Shown here: one piece after another, positions 1 to 10,269 of the stretch
How the letters are laid out: each line of letters opens with the position of its first letter
Numbering within the stretch: the stretch's first letter is position 1
Source of the DNA: Schoenoplectus triqueter
Lineage: Eukaryota; Streptophyta; Magnoliopsida; Poales; Cyperaceae
Assembly: GCA_964058805.1 (NCBI GenBank)
Contig: CAXKVV010002144.1
Span: forward strand, 186,001 to 250,000
Direction: 5' to 3'
DNA: 64,000 nt
Notes under the pieces: model-generated
What the model saw: the letters and a program-made list of their open reading frames with translations, nothing else
Told to the model about the DNA's origin: nothing
Databases searched by the model: none
Translations under genes and position numbers: made by a program

Positions 1-1152
1 CTCTAGTGAGCCATAAATATAAATTAAGTTATTTTGATTCATATTTTCAGTCTTCTAGAGAAACACAACTCCGTTGATCATCAGACTCCTTTAGCCTTCC
101 AGCGATCTTCCTCTAAATAACCGCCCATTCAGATAACCAACAATATTTGATCTTGACATGATTCAAAAATAACCGCAGCGGAATATAGATCAGAAATTCG
201 TATTTTCTTAACAGAATCATGTAATATAACAATTAATCATATGCAATTCGAAAGCTACTGTGTTGACCAATCAGTTTCTGAAATATTTCTGGATTCTGAT
301 AAACTGATAAACTTAATTTTCGAAACTGATTGTCAATCTTGATAAAATTTCATATTTAACAAACAGATCTAAAATTTCCGAACTATTTATCAACTATTTG
401 ATTAAAAGAACATATCCTATTATAGAAATACGAATTTCTGAGAAATTTTTGAATCAGTCATTAGATCTTAACAGTTCAACTAGAGTAGGCTCTGATACCA
501 ATAGTTAGAAATATTTCTGTTATGACCATGATCCTCTAATGAACCCTAAACATAAATTAAGTTATCTTGATCCATGTTTTCAGTCTTCCAGAGAGACACA
601 ACCCCGATGATCACCAGACTCCTTTAGCCTTCCAGCGATCTTTCTCTAATCCGATGGAGTGATTGAGAGGACCGGCGTCAGACAGTTTCTTCTCTTCTGG
701 AACAATGTTAAGAGAGAGATCTGGATCTGTTGAAAATGAAAGGGTACCAGAAAGTGGAGAAATGAAAATATGTCCAAAACCAACTGTATCCCTGTATATA
801 TATGAACGTCCATATAACAGAGTGCAGTTATACCTTAATGGGTCCATATTGGATTCAAATTCTCTCTTAACGGGTTTGCTGCTTAATCAGAAAGCTGTCT
901 ATGGTTGTGTTCTCCAGGGACCAATAGCATAATTATATTATTATCAGACTTTATATAATTCAGACCATCACTAAATCATAAAGTCATTAATACGCATTCT
1001 ACACATTAAAGGCTCCACTTCTCATGACATATAATAAACCCGATACATAATTTGATCACTTTATTATGGATATAATTTACCAGTCCATTATATAATATAT
1101 TTATTACATATAAGCTCATATATATTGTAATTAATAATAATTAATTCCAACA
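1..1152 (-). mobile_element. Copia-type LTR relic (LTR about 503-1152) with primer-binding site
   Basis: Read on the minus strand, an LTR-like block starts TGTTGGAATTAATT at 1152 and runs down to about 503. It is followed after two bases by TGGTATCAGAGCC (500-488), the usual Copia primer-binding site that pairs with initiator tRNA-Met. The first terminal dinucleotide on the plus strand is AG where TG is expected, so the edge is mutated. Bases 1-119 repeat 533-652 with scattered mismatches, so a second partial LTR copy or a rearrangement lies at the window edge. No gag or pol is readable. The right edge cuts into the CACTA relic. Confidence 0.5.
488..500 (-). promoter_or_regulatory. tRNA-Met type primer-binding site of the Copia relic
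   Basis: TGGTATCAGAGCC on the minus strand, two bases from the LTR edge. This is the standard plant Copia primer-binding site and sets the orientation of the relic. Confidence 0.6.
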
Positions 1153-1498
1153 CCACCCTCCTCCCCCAAATCGTTTTGGACAAACTCATGATTTCCAAAC
1201 ATAACATCACGCAACAACCCTCCAAGACTATTGTTAATGTTCAGGTCTGTGTTGGGATTTGGTTGTGATTTCCTCACACCATGGCAGATCCAATTGGTAT
1301 AATGAGAAATAAATATAGTTCGAATCAAATGGAACTTGCAAATTTCATGTTTATGCCACTTACTGTTCACACACCTCTTACAAGGATATTTGATATCTCC
1401 ATTAACAGATGTTCTTTCAAATGCAAAATCAAGGAATGCTTCAAAACCTGCACGATACTCGTTACCATCACACGACAATTCCATCAAGACTTATCCAT
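1131..1498 (-). pseudogene. CACTA (En/Spm) transposase-associated domain, frameshifted relic
   Basis: The minus strand from 1487 encodes a short domain with the pattern FLDFAFE, then IKYPCKRCVNSKWH, then HLI and NWICHG. This is the transposase-associated domain at the N-terminus of plant CACTA transposases (cysteine pair PCKRC, then HLI...W..HG). The natural start is probably ATG at 1498 (MDKS). One base is missing in the codons after it: TCTTGATGG stands where TCTTGGATGG is expected, so MDKS runs into a stop and the domain continues one frame over. The other end is cut at 1152 by the Copia LTR, and the last few residues come from the LTR. It is a dead fragment. Confidence 0.65.
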
Positions 1499-1879
1499 AG
1501 TAATACGCTGCAAGTTAAAAAAAAATAAAGCAGATTTAAGGTATCCAATATGATATATTGTACTGAGTTCGTATAATATAACATAGAACTTTTATTTTAT
1601 TTATTGTGTCATTCAATGTAAAAGAAATAAATCGTAAGTGTGCATTTTTTTCTTGTCTTTATGTTAATTCACTCATTCTGATAAAATAAACACCAATTTG
1701 GAGTTGAGACTAGATCTCCCATAAATATGATAATCTAACCTCCCTCCCGGAAAAGGAAATGAATTAAATATTAGCAACTATACTAGAAAGAAGGGAAAGG
1801 ATAGATTTACCGATATGAACATCGGATTTATTGGAGTGGCCTAGCGTGGAGGGGAAATGATATCGGTAGTTTCAAATTT

Positions 1880-2830
1880 AGGTTCGGCACGGGTCTGGTT
1901 GCATCATGTCGATTTTTTTTTTATGATATTTTATTTTGGGTCGGGTCGAATTTCGAGTTCAGTTTGATTTTGGATTGTCAGACTTATTTTTTTTTTAGAA
2001 ATTCATTTTAGACAATGTTAGATCTAAATTATTAATTATGTTATAATCAATTTATTTTTTTAAATAATATGGATATGATTAATTAATTTGAATCTAATCA
2101 GATCAGCCTAGGTTGATATATTTTATTCATTTTATTAACAAACATAAGACATACTATTTATCATAATTTTAATTTATGTCATATAAATTTTAATTAATAG
2201 GAATTATTATTATGATTCGAAATAAAATTTTTTATTTCAGTATAAATTTTGAATATATATATATATATGCATGTAGATAATTTCTTAATTAAAATTATCA
2301 AAATTATAAATGCAATTGTTTGTACGTGCTATATTGATAATAAATATTTGTTAATTTGTGTTAATTGTTTGTACGTCCTCCTCTAAACTCATGCTTAATC
2401 CGTCCTCCTTCAAAATAAACTGACAGTTAAGTATAAGTTGAATTTATAAAGAGAAATGTAATATTTATACGGTATAATTTTAAAATAATTAGATACATAT
2501 ATGCAGTATGAGTCGGGTTTCAGGTTGTTTAATCTCGAGTCATCTCAGGTTTCGAGTCATTCGGATTCGGATCGGGTCATTTGATCTCGGGTCATCTCAG
2601 GTTTCAGGTCGTTCGGGTTCGGACCGGGTCGGATTTCAGATTGTCTGATCTTGAGTCATCTCGGGTTTTCAGGTCATTCAGATTCGGGTTCGAATCGGTC
2701 GGGTTTTGAGTTGTCTGATCTCGGGTCACTCGGGCTTCAGATTGTCCGAGTCCGAGTCGGATCAGGTTCAGATTAATTTGACTTTATGAAAAACAAATCA
2801 GTCGAATTTAGATCCGGACGGATCGAACAG
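1880..2830. repeat. GGGTC/TCGGGT-rich degenerate tandem repeat with AT-rich core
   Basis: The motif GGGTCGG/GGTTCGG/TCATCTCAGG recurs many times at 1880-1970 and especially 2500-2800, with an AT-rich middle. Plant hAT MITEs often carry such GGGTCGGGT stretches next to their ends. I could not find convincing terminal repeats or a target duplication here, so the element type is open. Confidence 0.4.
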
Positions 2831-2870
2831 ATTTATCTTATCGAGTCAGATTTTACCACCTCATTGGGAT

Positions 2871-3666
2871 AACATGTTGAATTTAGAATGGAGCAAGTCA
2901 GGATCAAGCAATTTAGTGTGAGTTCGATTATCTCAAAATTTGGTTTTAGGGTTGTTTTTGCTTGTAATTTTATTGATTTTCGTACTTGTACTGTAGAGAC
3001 CCCGATTTTCCATTTTAACACTGAACACTCCAAAGTCAAAAGAGACCGCAGCCATAGTTTGCTGAACTCAAACCAAGAAATAAACTGGGGCCAGGACACC
3101 AATACAACTTACGGCTAAGGTGGCTACCTTGCTGAACACTTAGCACAACAGCAGCCCTCTTAAGCGTTGTTGTTCAGTATCTCCGATGAAATCTCTCAAA
3201 TATTTTTCTACGCATCATATACTGACGAATCATATGCTTATTGCAAACCGTATCACAAAGTACTTGTTTTAAGGAACATTATTGCCACAATGCAGATTTC
3301 AAATTGAGATTGAACCTGTTGCTGTTTCCTGACAGTCAGGGTGATGATTCGACCAAATATTGCATAATACACGTGATACACTATTTCCATATCAAAATTT
3401 TAACTTCCTGTTTACCTGAAAAATAGAGATGCTTTCGTTGTACCAGGGGGCAAGGGCCCTAAAAAATATACCCAAATCAATTAGGGGGCAAAAGATTATC
3501 ATGCACAAAAAGCAATTCTAACTTAACCTTACAAAAACAACAAAAAAACAGGTGAAACATTCACAGAAACAAAGGTTTTGGTCCGTATCATATGCACACT
3601 CTATTCTGACATGCATATAATAACAAAAAGCTGAAAAGAACACCAAAATATGGTAGCAGAATCTAA
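2871..3666. other. Spacer downstream of the uS10 gene
   Basis: No coding region with family support. Small ORFs on both strands have no recognisable motif. The part next to 3667 should contain the 3' untranslated region of the uS10 gene on the minus strand. Confidence 0.4.
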
Positions 3667-6600
3667 TCAAACTTTAACTTTCACATCTACACCGGCTGGA
3701 AAATCAATCTGCATCAGCGAGTCAACAGTGTCAGCAGTCGGCTGTACGATATCGATCAGCCTCTGGTGGGTCCGGATCTCAAAGTGTTCACGGGCATCCT
3801 TGTGCTTGTGCGGGGATTTAAGAACACAATAAACCCTTCTTTTTGTCGGCAGTGGCACAGGCCCAACGGTCTTGGCATTGGTGGTACGGGCTGCTTCAAG
3901 TATCTGCTTGCATGAATCCTCGATCAGGGGGACCCAGTATGATTTCAACTTGATTCTTATCTTATGGTTTGATGGCGTCTGGAGCAAGACAGAGCAAACA
4001 GTATTAAGTACAACAATTATTCTAAGTTTTTGATAAGCCATAACACAATTTCAAAGTAAAATATAAGCATATTATAAGGTCTAATTAACTCTTATATGTG
4101 AAGCACGTGTGCTTAGTGTGATTAATGATTTTAGTTATGGTCAGTACAGTAATATAATTTAATTGTCATATGTGCAGAAATTTAGTTGTCACATGTGCAG
4201 AAATTTAATTGTCACATGTGCAGAAATTTAATTGTCACATGTTGTACAGTAATATAATGGCGAGTCCCAATAATTTGGAAATTTGACCTGGTTCCATACT
4301 AGCCATATAGACATACTGGAAATATTAGTAATTGTTTTGATACGAAATCAATGGTTAAAGCTTGAACTAACACTGCCTAAATACTACAGGCAATGCCGAA
4401 ATGATGACAACAAACAAACAATTTGCAACAATGATGACAACATGGAAACAATTTGCAACCAAACATATCAACAATTATGTTAAATACCAAAATGTCAGTT
4501 GGTACATACCCAATCCCATATCTAACTAGTATCATTGGACTCAAACCTAAATTTTAACTTCTTTTTTTGGAAAGGATGCTTTTATTATAATATAAAATAC
4601 AAGCAAGCATATTCAGCTATACATAAGCCCATTTATCAAACATCTGGAATGTTTAAACAACATTAATACGAAATGCTAGCATCCTTCAAACCTAATCTGA
4701 CAAACTCAACAACAATGTCAGACATATCGACCAGATGAGCCGAGAATCTATGATCAGCCCCCTCTATAATCTCCAGCCTATGATTTTTTATGACTTTAGA
4801 GAACTCCATAGCATCGCTTGGAGGTACGGTGCTATCTTTTGAACCATGAACTGTCAAGACCCTACAACTTTGGTCAAGTGACAGGCATGTAGCCCGCATG
4901 TCAATGCCAATTCTTTCCATCAGGCTTGCTTCAGTAACTTGATACACTTTTCCAAACTTATCTTTCACATCAAGAAAACCACCTCCCCTGATCCTTTCCA
5001 TGTAATCCTCTCCTAAACGTTCTTTTATCCCACCTTTCGAATCAAAACGACCAGCTAAGTTCACAACTGAATATATGTCTCGGTACTTCAAAGCGTATAA
5101 AAGGACAACATTACCCCCTTTGCTGTGCCCGAGAATAGCAGTCACATCCCGATTTTGCTCTTTAAAAAAATGCACCATCGTGCGTAAGTCCTCAACCTCC
5201 TTATAATAATTCCCATATTCAAAATTGCCTTCACTTTCGCCATTTCCCGAAAAATCAAAACGAAAGCTAGAAATTCCTTTAGATGCCAGTGCATCTCCTA
5301 GGTGAGAAATACTTTTACTTTCTTTTGATGAACGAAACCCATGGCACAAAATAACGAGTTCATTTGAGCCAGCATCTTGTAAAATACCAGAAAGTTTTTC
5401 CCCTGAATTGTTTTCAAGTATTATCTTCTCAGGATATGTTGAAGGTGAATCCTTGAGGGAGGAACATAGCCTTGTAAGGGGTCTTTTGTAAGAGGGATGT
5501 GAATCAGCCCCAAATAGTAACTGCATGTCAATGCATCGGGATGTAAGCGAGAGATAGCAACATGATACTAATTTGGGAAGGTCTGATTTTTTGGCACTCA
5601 GTAGTTTGTGGATCTGACATGCACCTCTACTGGGTTATGCATAAAAGTTAGCAGTTTTAGCGTGTTAACAAGACTATGTTAAAATGTGCAGACTATGAAG
5701 CAGCGTTGATGAAGTTCGCTTTTAGCTTTAAGTATTTTAAGCATCACTCCAAATTTTTTTTTGGAGTAGCAGGCGAATAGCCTACTATTTAAAATTCAAA
5801 GATATTATATGAGCACTGCTAAATGAAATCGATGTATACTCTGAATTCCAAAGGCTCCATTTGGAAGCATGACAAGTCAGGGATAATTCATGCCCTACAG
5901 TGGAGCCCTAAAGTATAGACACATAAGAGAAATCCAAACTGAACTTAAGAGTAAAGTCATGCCATGTCATTTAATGTTCACAAGAGAGAGAAGTAAGATT
6001 GAAGTACCTTTCCTCCCTTCCTAGCTGACGAAGAAGGCTCTCTACGAGGTATATCGGTTGTGACCTGAGGCTTAATGTCAATCTGTAAAAATGACACACC
6101 AAAGCAACGATTCAAATTTTGTTGACGTACCGTGCACCTAGTGTTTGGTATCTGCTGTTTAGTTTATGTAGTATCAATTGATGTAATGTAAAATGATGAA
6201 TTCAAATTTAACTAAAAAGCTGGCTATTTATATTCTCAAGAATGTCAATGCAAGCAATTGCATATTAGGAGGGAACAAATTCAATATAATAGAGAGAATA
6301 AAAAAACAAAAATCCGACAAAAAAATCAAGAAAGAACATACTTCCATTGTTGTTGATTCAGCTTCAGTAACCTCATTGCCCTCCTCATAGTCTTCCTCAT
6401 CATCTTCTACACCATCCCCTTCAAAACCTGTCAATGCGTCAAATCCACCTGGAGGTGGCACTGAAAAATCGTCTTCATCCTCTTCATCTACTTCCTCCTC
6501 GGGCTCGTACTCGTCGGAATCAGGCGGAGTGGCGTATAAGCGGGGTGACGGCGCACGAGAGGCGCGGAGGGAGAGGTTGGGGAAAAGGAGAGAAAATGAG

Positions 6601-6689
6601 AGAAAGGAGGGTTTGGGTGAGTAAGAGAAAGAGGCTTGGCGAAGAGGGACGAGAGAGAGGGTGGTGGCGAGGGAAGAAGCAACGGCCAT
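3667..6689 (-). CDS. PRPS10: Plastid 30S ribosomal protein uS10 (three exons)
   Basis: Nuclear gene for the S10 protein of the chloroplast small ribosomal subunit. Exon 1 (6689-6342, or from an ATG at 6713) encodes a serine-rich chloroplast transit peptide starting [16 protein letters not shown], then a strongly acidic stretch (many E/D, about residues 45-112). Exon 2 (6082-6008) adds 25 residues (IDIKPQ...ARKGGK). Exon 3 (3978-3667) holds the S10 core with [34 protein letters not shown] and FEIRTHQR. Donors GTATGT and GTAC and acceptors ACAG and CCAG fit; all junctions are phase 0, giving about 244 residues. The core matches plant plastid S10 closely. The acidic insert is longer than I know from Arabidopsis. 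Intron 2 (6007-3979) is about 2 kb and contains another complete ORF on the same strand. Confidence 0.88.
4161..4242. repeat. 23-bp tandem repeat, about 3.6 copies
   Basis: Unit AATTGTCACATGTGCAGAAATTT repeats at 4161, 4184, 4207 and (partial) 4230. The array is flanked on both sides by GTACAGTAATATAAT (about 4145 and 4245), so it may have grown inside a small duplication. It lies in intron 2 of the uS10 gene. Confidence 0.85.
4562..4586 (-). terminator. Polyadenylation signal and A7 remnant behind the nested hydrolase
   Basis: On the minus strand AATAAA (4586-4581) is followed 12 bases later by seven A (4568-4562). The spacing fits a cleavage site with a decayed poly(A) tail, as expected for a retrocopy. 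A short A run alone could be chance. Confidence 0.45.
4663..5526 (-). CDS. Alpha/beta-hydrolase (serine aminopeptidase S33-like), intronless, nested in uS10 intron 2
   Basis: A 287-residue hydrolase of the plant family with the block [13 protein letters not shown]. Visible parts: strand and oxyanion turn LCHGF (60-64); nucleophile elbow GHSKGG with Ser135; Asp231 in GSKDSTVP; His259 in GADHRF. The catalytic triad is complete. Substrate is unknown; the family includes esterases and thioesterase-like enzymes. There is no clear targeting signal, so a cytosolic location is likely. The frame is open from ATG to stop without introns, although I recall plant relatives being split into exons. The 3' side has AATAAA (4586-4581) and then seven A (4568-4562) on the coding strand, the layout of a retroposed mRNA. 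It lies wholly inside the uS10 intron, same strand. No promoter was identified. Confidence 0.8.
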   Translation of the reverse strand: MQLLFGADSHPSYKRPLTRLCSSLKDSPSTYPEKIILENNSGEKLSGILQDAGSNELVILCHGFRSSKESKSISHLGDALASKGISSFRFDFSGNGESEGNFEYGNYYKEVEDLRTMVHFFKEQNRDVTAILGHSKGGNVVLLYALKYRDIYSVVNLAGRFDSKGGIKERLGEDYMERIRGGGFLDVKDKFGKVYQVTEASLMERIGIDMRATCLSLDQSCRVLTVHGSKDSTVPPSDAMEFSKVIKNHRLEIIEGADHRFSAHLVDMSDIVVEFVRLGLKDASISY

Positions 6690-6713
6690 TGGCGAATTGC
6701 AAGAGTCTGGCAA

Positions 6714-9700
6714 AGAATGGCAGGAGCTCTCTGCTTCACTCCAGTTTGTGTTATGTTATCCGGTCAGTCGGATAGGGTGGAAATTACAAAGAGATCCTCA
6801 TATTTTGTTTTATTTTGAATAATCATTTTTTTCAATAAGATTTTGGGCTAGCTAGCTTACGGGTTTTGGTCTTTAGCTTTTGGACCTTTGGTGGAGGTCC
6901 TTACGTTATCCCACCCTTTTCGATTAATGTTAACCGGTCCTGTCAAGGATACCTTGCACCTGTGACCACTGCCCAATGAATTTGCAGACATATTTGATAT
7001 ATGACCATATACGTGTAAATAGAGATAGATGTAGAATTTTGATCGGAAGCAATAATCGAATTATGATAATTCAATATTTTACATATATTCTTACTTAATT
7101 AAAAATTATCAAAATAATATCTTTTACATATTAAAGATAATAAAAAATAAAATTCAAATTAACAAATAGAGACCAACTAACTAACTGTACTTCAGATCTA
7201 TATCTCAACTAAAAAAGTCATTGACCACGTTCTCAAACATCAACATACCGTCTATCTACAGACGATCATCGAAGTATTAAAATTGAAAGTATTAAGTCTT
7301 AATACTGGAGAAATAAAATCTTAATATCTAATATATCAAGTAATATTTTAAACTTAAAATTTATATTTGGACGACAATCAAGATATGAGCAAGTATTTAT
7401 ATATAGACCGTAATGTTTTAAAACTGAATGTTTCAAGTCTTAACAAGAGAAATACGATGTCTTAATATATAATATTATAAATTTATTTTGAACTTAAAAT
7501 TTATATTTGAATGACAATCAAGATATTTATAAGTATTTATATTTGAACCTTATTATCTTAAAACTAAGTGTACCGAATCTTAACACGAGAAATATAATGT
7601 CTTAATATTTAATATTATAAATAATATTTTAAACTTAAAATTAATATTTGAGCGTCCATCAGGATATAGATAAATCTATATACCTAAACTTTAATGTGCT
7701 AAAATCGAATGTTTCAAGTCTTAACACACAAAAAATGATGTCTTAATATTCAATATTATAAGTCATAATTTTAAACTTAAAATTTATATTTGAACAGTCA
7801 TTAGGATATGAAAAAAAATAAATGTTCTAAGTCTTAACATATAAAAAATGACGTCTTAATATTTAATATTATAAGCCATAATTTTGAACTTGAAATTTAT
7901 ATTTGAACGGTCATCAGAATATGAACAAATCTATATATCTAAACTTTAATGTCTTAAAACATAAATCAACAATAATTATTTACTTTCTTGTTTAAATATC
8001 GAAAAGAGTTGTACAATTAAATTTCTATTTTGGATAAGCCGACAACAATAAAGATCTAATGACTATTTTTACACAAAGGCAGAAACAACTACATGACGAA
8101 GTTAAACTGCTCACTAAACAATAACGGCTCTTCTAAAACTCTCTAGATTGTTCTAAAGACGATATTTGAAGTCTTAATACCTAAAATTTAAAGTCTTAAG
8201 AACTGACAAATGATATTCTAATACATAATGTTATAAGTCATTTTCATCTTTAAATGATATAAAAAACTTAAATATTTACTGAATATTATTTAAACTACAT
8301 TTTTATATTTAATATAATAATTAAAAAATTAAGTCTTAATAAAATTTATCAAAAATAATATTTTTTATGTAATTTATATTCGATATAAAATTTCATAAAT
8401 AAAATCTTAAAAATTTAGCATTAGAAATTTTAAAATCATTCATCTAATGTCTTAATATAAATTTACATAAGTCTTTCTTTTAACTCTGAATAATATATAA
8501 TTCAAAAAATATTTATTTAACACTCCTAAAATCAAATCTCTATACCTAATTGTTCTCATCTTAAGACTTAACAATTAAATTTTTAATACTAATTAATAAG
8601 TCATATTTAACTTTAAAGGATATAAAAATTCATCATATTTTGTTAAATACATATATTCTTATTATTTTAACTAAAACCTTATAATTGATAAATATATATT
8701 TAGTATTTTTCTTAGTATCTTAAGATGTTATAATTTATATTTATATAAAAAAATAACCTCAATAAAAAATATCGTTATATCTCATATCATTAAGTCATAA
8801 TATTATCAATAATATGTAATAGATATGAAATATAAAATAATATTTTTAAAATGATTATGATAAAAATAGGTTTAATATTTAATACAAATAAGTCTTACTA
8901 TTTACCATAACACATCTTAATACATCATTCAAAATATAATTTGTAGTTTAGTCTTAATTTTCACTACTATAAATAAATCTAAATATATACTACATACACA
9001 CTTTAATATGTACTATAAATAACTGTTTATATTTACTAATTAAAATATATATCAATATATCATTCAAAATATAATTTATAGTTTAATCTTAATTTCTATT
9101 ATTACAAATAATATAATATTTGTTAGTTTTGTATTGAAATTCTTTCAATCTCAATTCTCAATATTACGATCCAAGCCTTTTATATCTAGTAAATTAAGTC
9201 TTCATACCTATTATACTAAATCTAACACGCATTTATTTAGTGTAACAAAATATCTTTCTTGTGTTATCTCTAATCTCTCAACCAATTATTTTGAATGAAT
9301 ACTCAAATTTTATCTTATTACTCCCAAATTGGTCTAGCTCCACTTCTTGATCAACCGAGCTTCAAAATGTGAGTTTCAACACATTATATTTGTGCATGAG
9401 AAGTGAAATGGTGATCCGAACACTTAAAAAATTAGAACACTTGCTTAAAACTTTACGTATCATCTCCCCGGCCTAGAGAAAATATGTAATCAATCGATTG
9501 AGACTCACCCGTACTAGATCGTTCCAATTAAATTTCTAATCGAGATACTTTCTTCATTGATTTCTCTCAAATCGTTGATCAATTTCATGTGTAATTTATC
9601 TCATTGTGTTCTCCTCGCCGCTAACTTTCCAACGATATATAGCATGAAATATAACTCTCAAATATGATGAAGATATCATAGGGTTTTGGTTTAAACAGGT

Positions 9701-9860
9701 CAAATACGTGACCCGTATTTTTTATTATTTTTCTTTCAAATGTAATTGAATAATAGTTAGAAAGTAGTTAGATTAGTTAAGATAGTTGGGGTACAAAAAA
9801 CTTTTCTCTAATGAATAATCAAGTTAAAGAAAAAAGTTTTCCTCTACGAGACTTCGTATT
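6714..9860. other. AT-rich intergenic region with tandem array
   Basis: No coding region with support. The short motif AAGTCTTAAT or TGTCTTAATA recurs through most of 7.2-9.3 kb, densest in the tandem array at 7270-7970. The first 200 bases should include the uS10 promoter; the minus-strand transcript would start a little above 6713. No clear TATA box was identified. Confidence 0.5.
7270..7970. repeat. About 141-bp AT-rich tandem repeat, five diverged copies
   Basis: The anchor AACTTAAAATTTATATTTG occurs at about 7351, 7491, 7632, 7774 and 7887, spaced 140, 141, 142 and 113 bp. Each unit also carries GTCTTAATAT(T)TAATATTATAA and a YATCARGATATGA-like stretch. Copies differ at many bases, so the array is old. 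Confidence 0.75.
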
Positions 9861-9866
9861 TTAAAA

Positions 9867-10200
9867 AATTTGTATAATCCTTTCATTATCCACGTATTGA
9901 ATATTTCTCTCAATGAAAGTAATCAAACAATCATTCGTTCATTTATCTCTCATTCTACTTATGTCGGTTTTCACCAAATTCATTACAGAAAATATCTATT
10001 CAACACAGTTGCTCCCGACCATAAGAAGCCTATTTTTTTTTATCAACTTGTAAACCAAGATATAAACATTATGTTTATTCGTTTTCATCATTTTTTGAGA
10101 AAGTTCAACCAAGTTGTTTACCTCCAAAAAGCCTTTATCACCTTGTACATCCATAATATAATTCTCCAATTGTCTTGCAAGGATAGGAAACTCAAATTGA
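9867..10200 (-). pseudogene. hAT-type (DUF4371/ZMYM1-like) transposase C-terminal fragment
   Basis: The minus strand encodes RQLENYIMDVQGDKGFLEV, then LVELSQKMMKTNKHNVYILVYKLI. This resembles the C-terminal region of plant TTF-type zinc finger (DUF4371) hAT transposase-like proteins, just before the dimerisation motif LLLPVATxSVE. Frameshifts break the end. A second copy of the same sequence lies at 13582-13930. The N-terminal part of this gene probably lies at 12540-13170, with the LTR relic between them. Confidence 0.6.
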
Positions 10201-10269
10201 CTTGCTCTTCTACCAACCCCTTTCTTTGTTCTTCTTCTCACTTGAGTAAGAATACACAAAGAAATAGAT

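Noticed and set aside
663..932. 89-codon plus-strand ORF
   Set aside because: It lies inside the Copia LTR relic and starts at a non-ATG codon.
6434..6818. Plus-strand ORFs of 60-113 codons over uS10 exon 1
   Set aside because: They are antisense to a transit-peptide exon with good splice sites.
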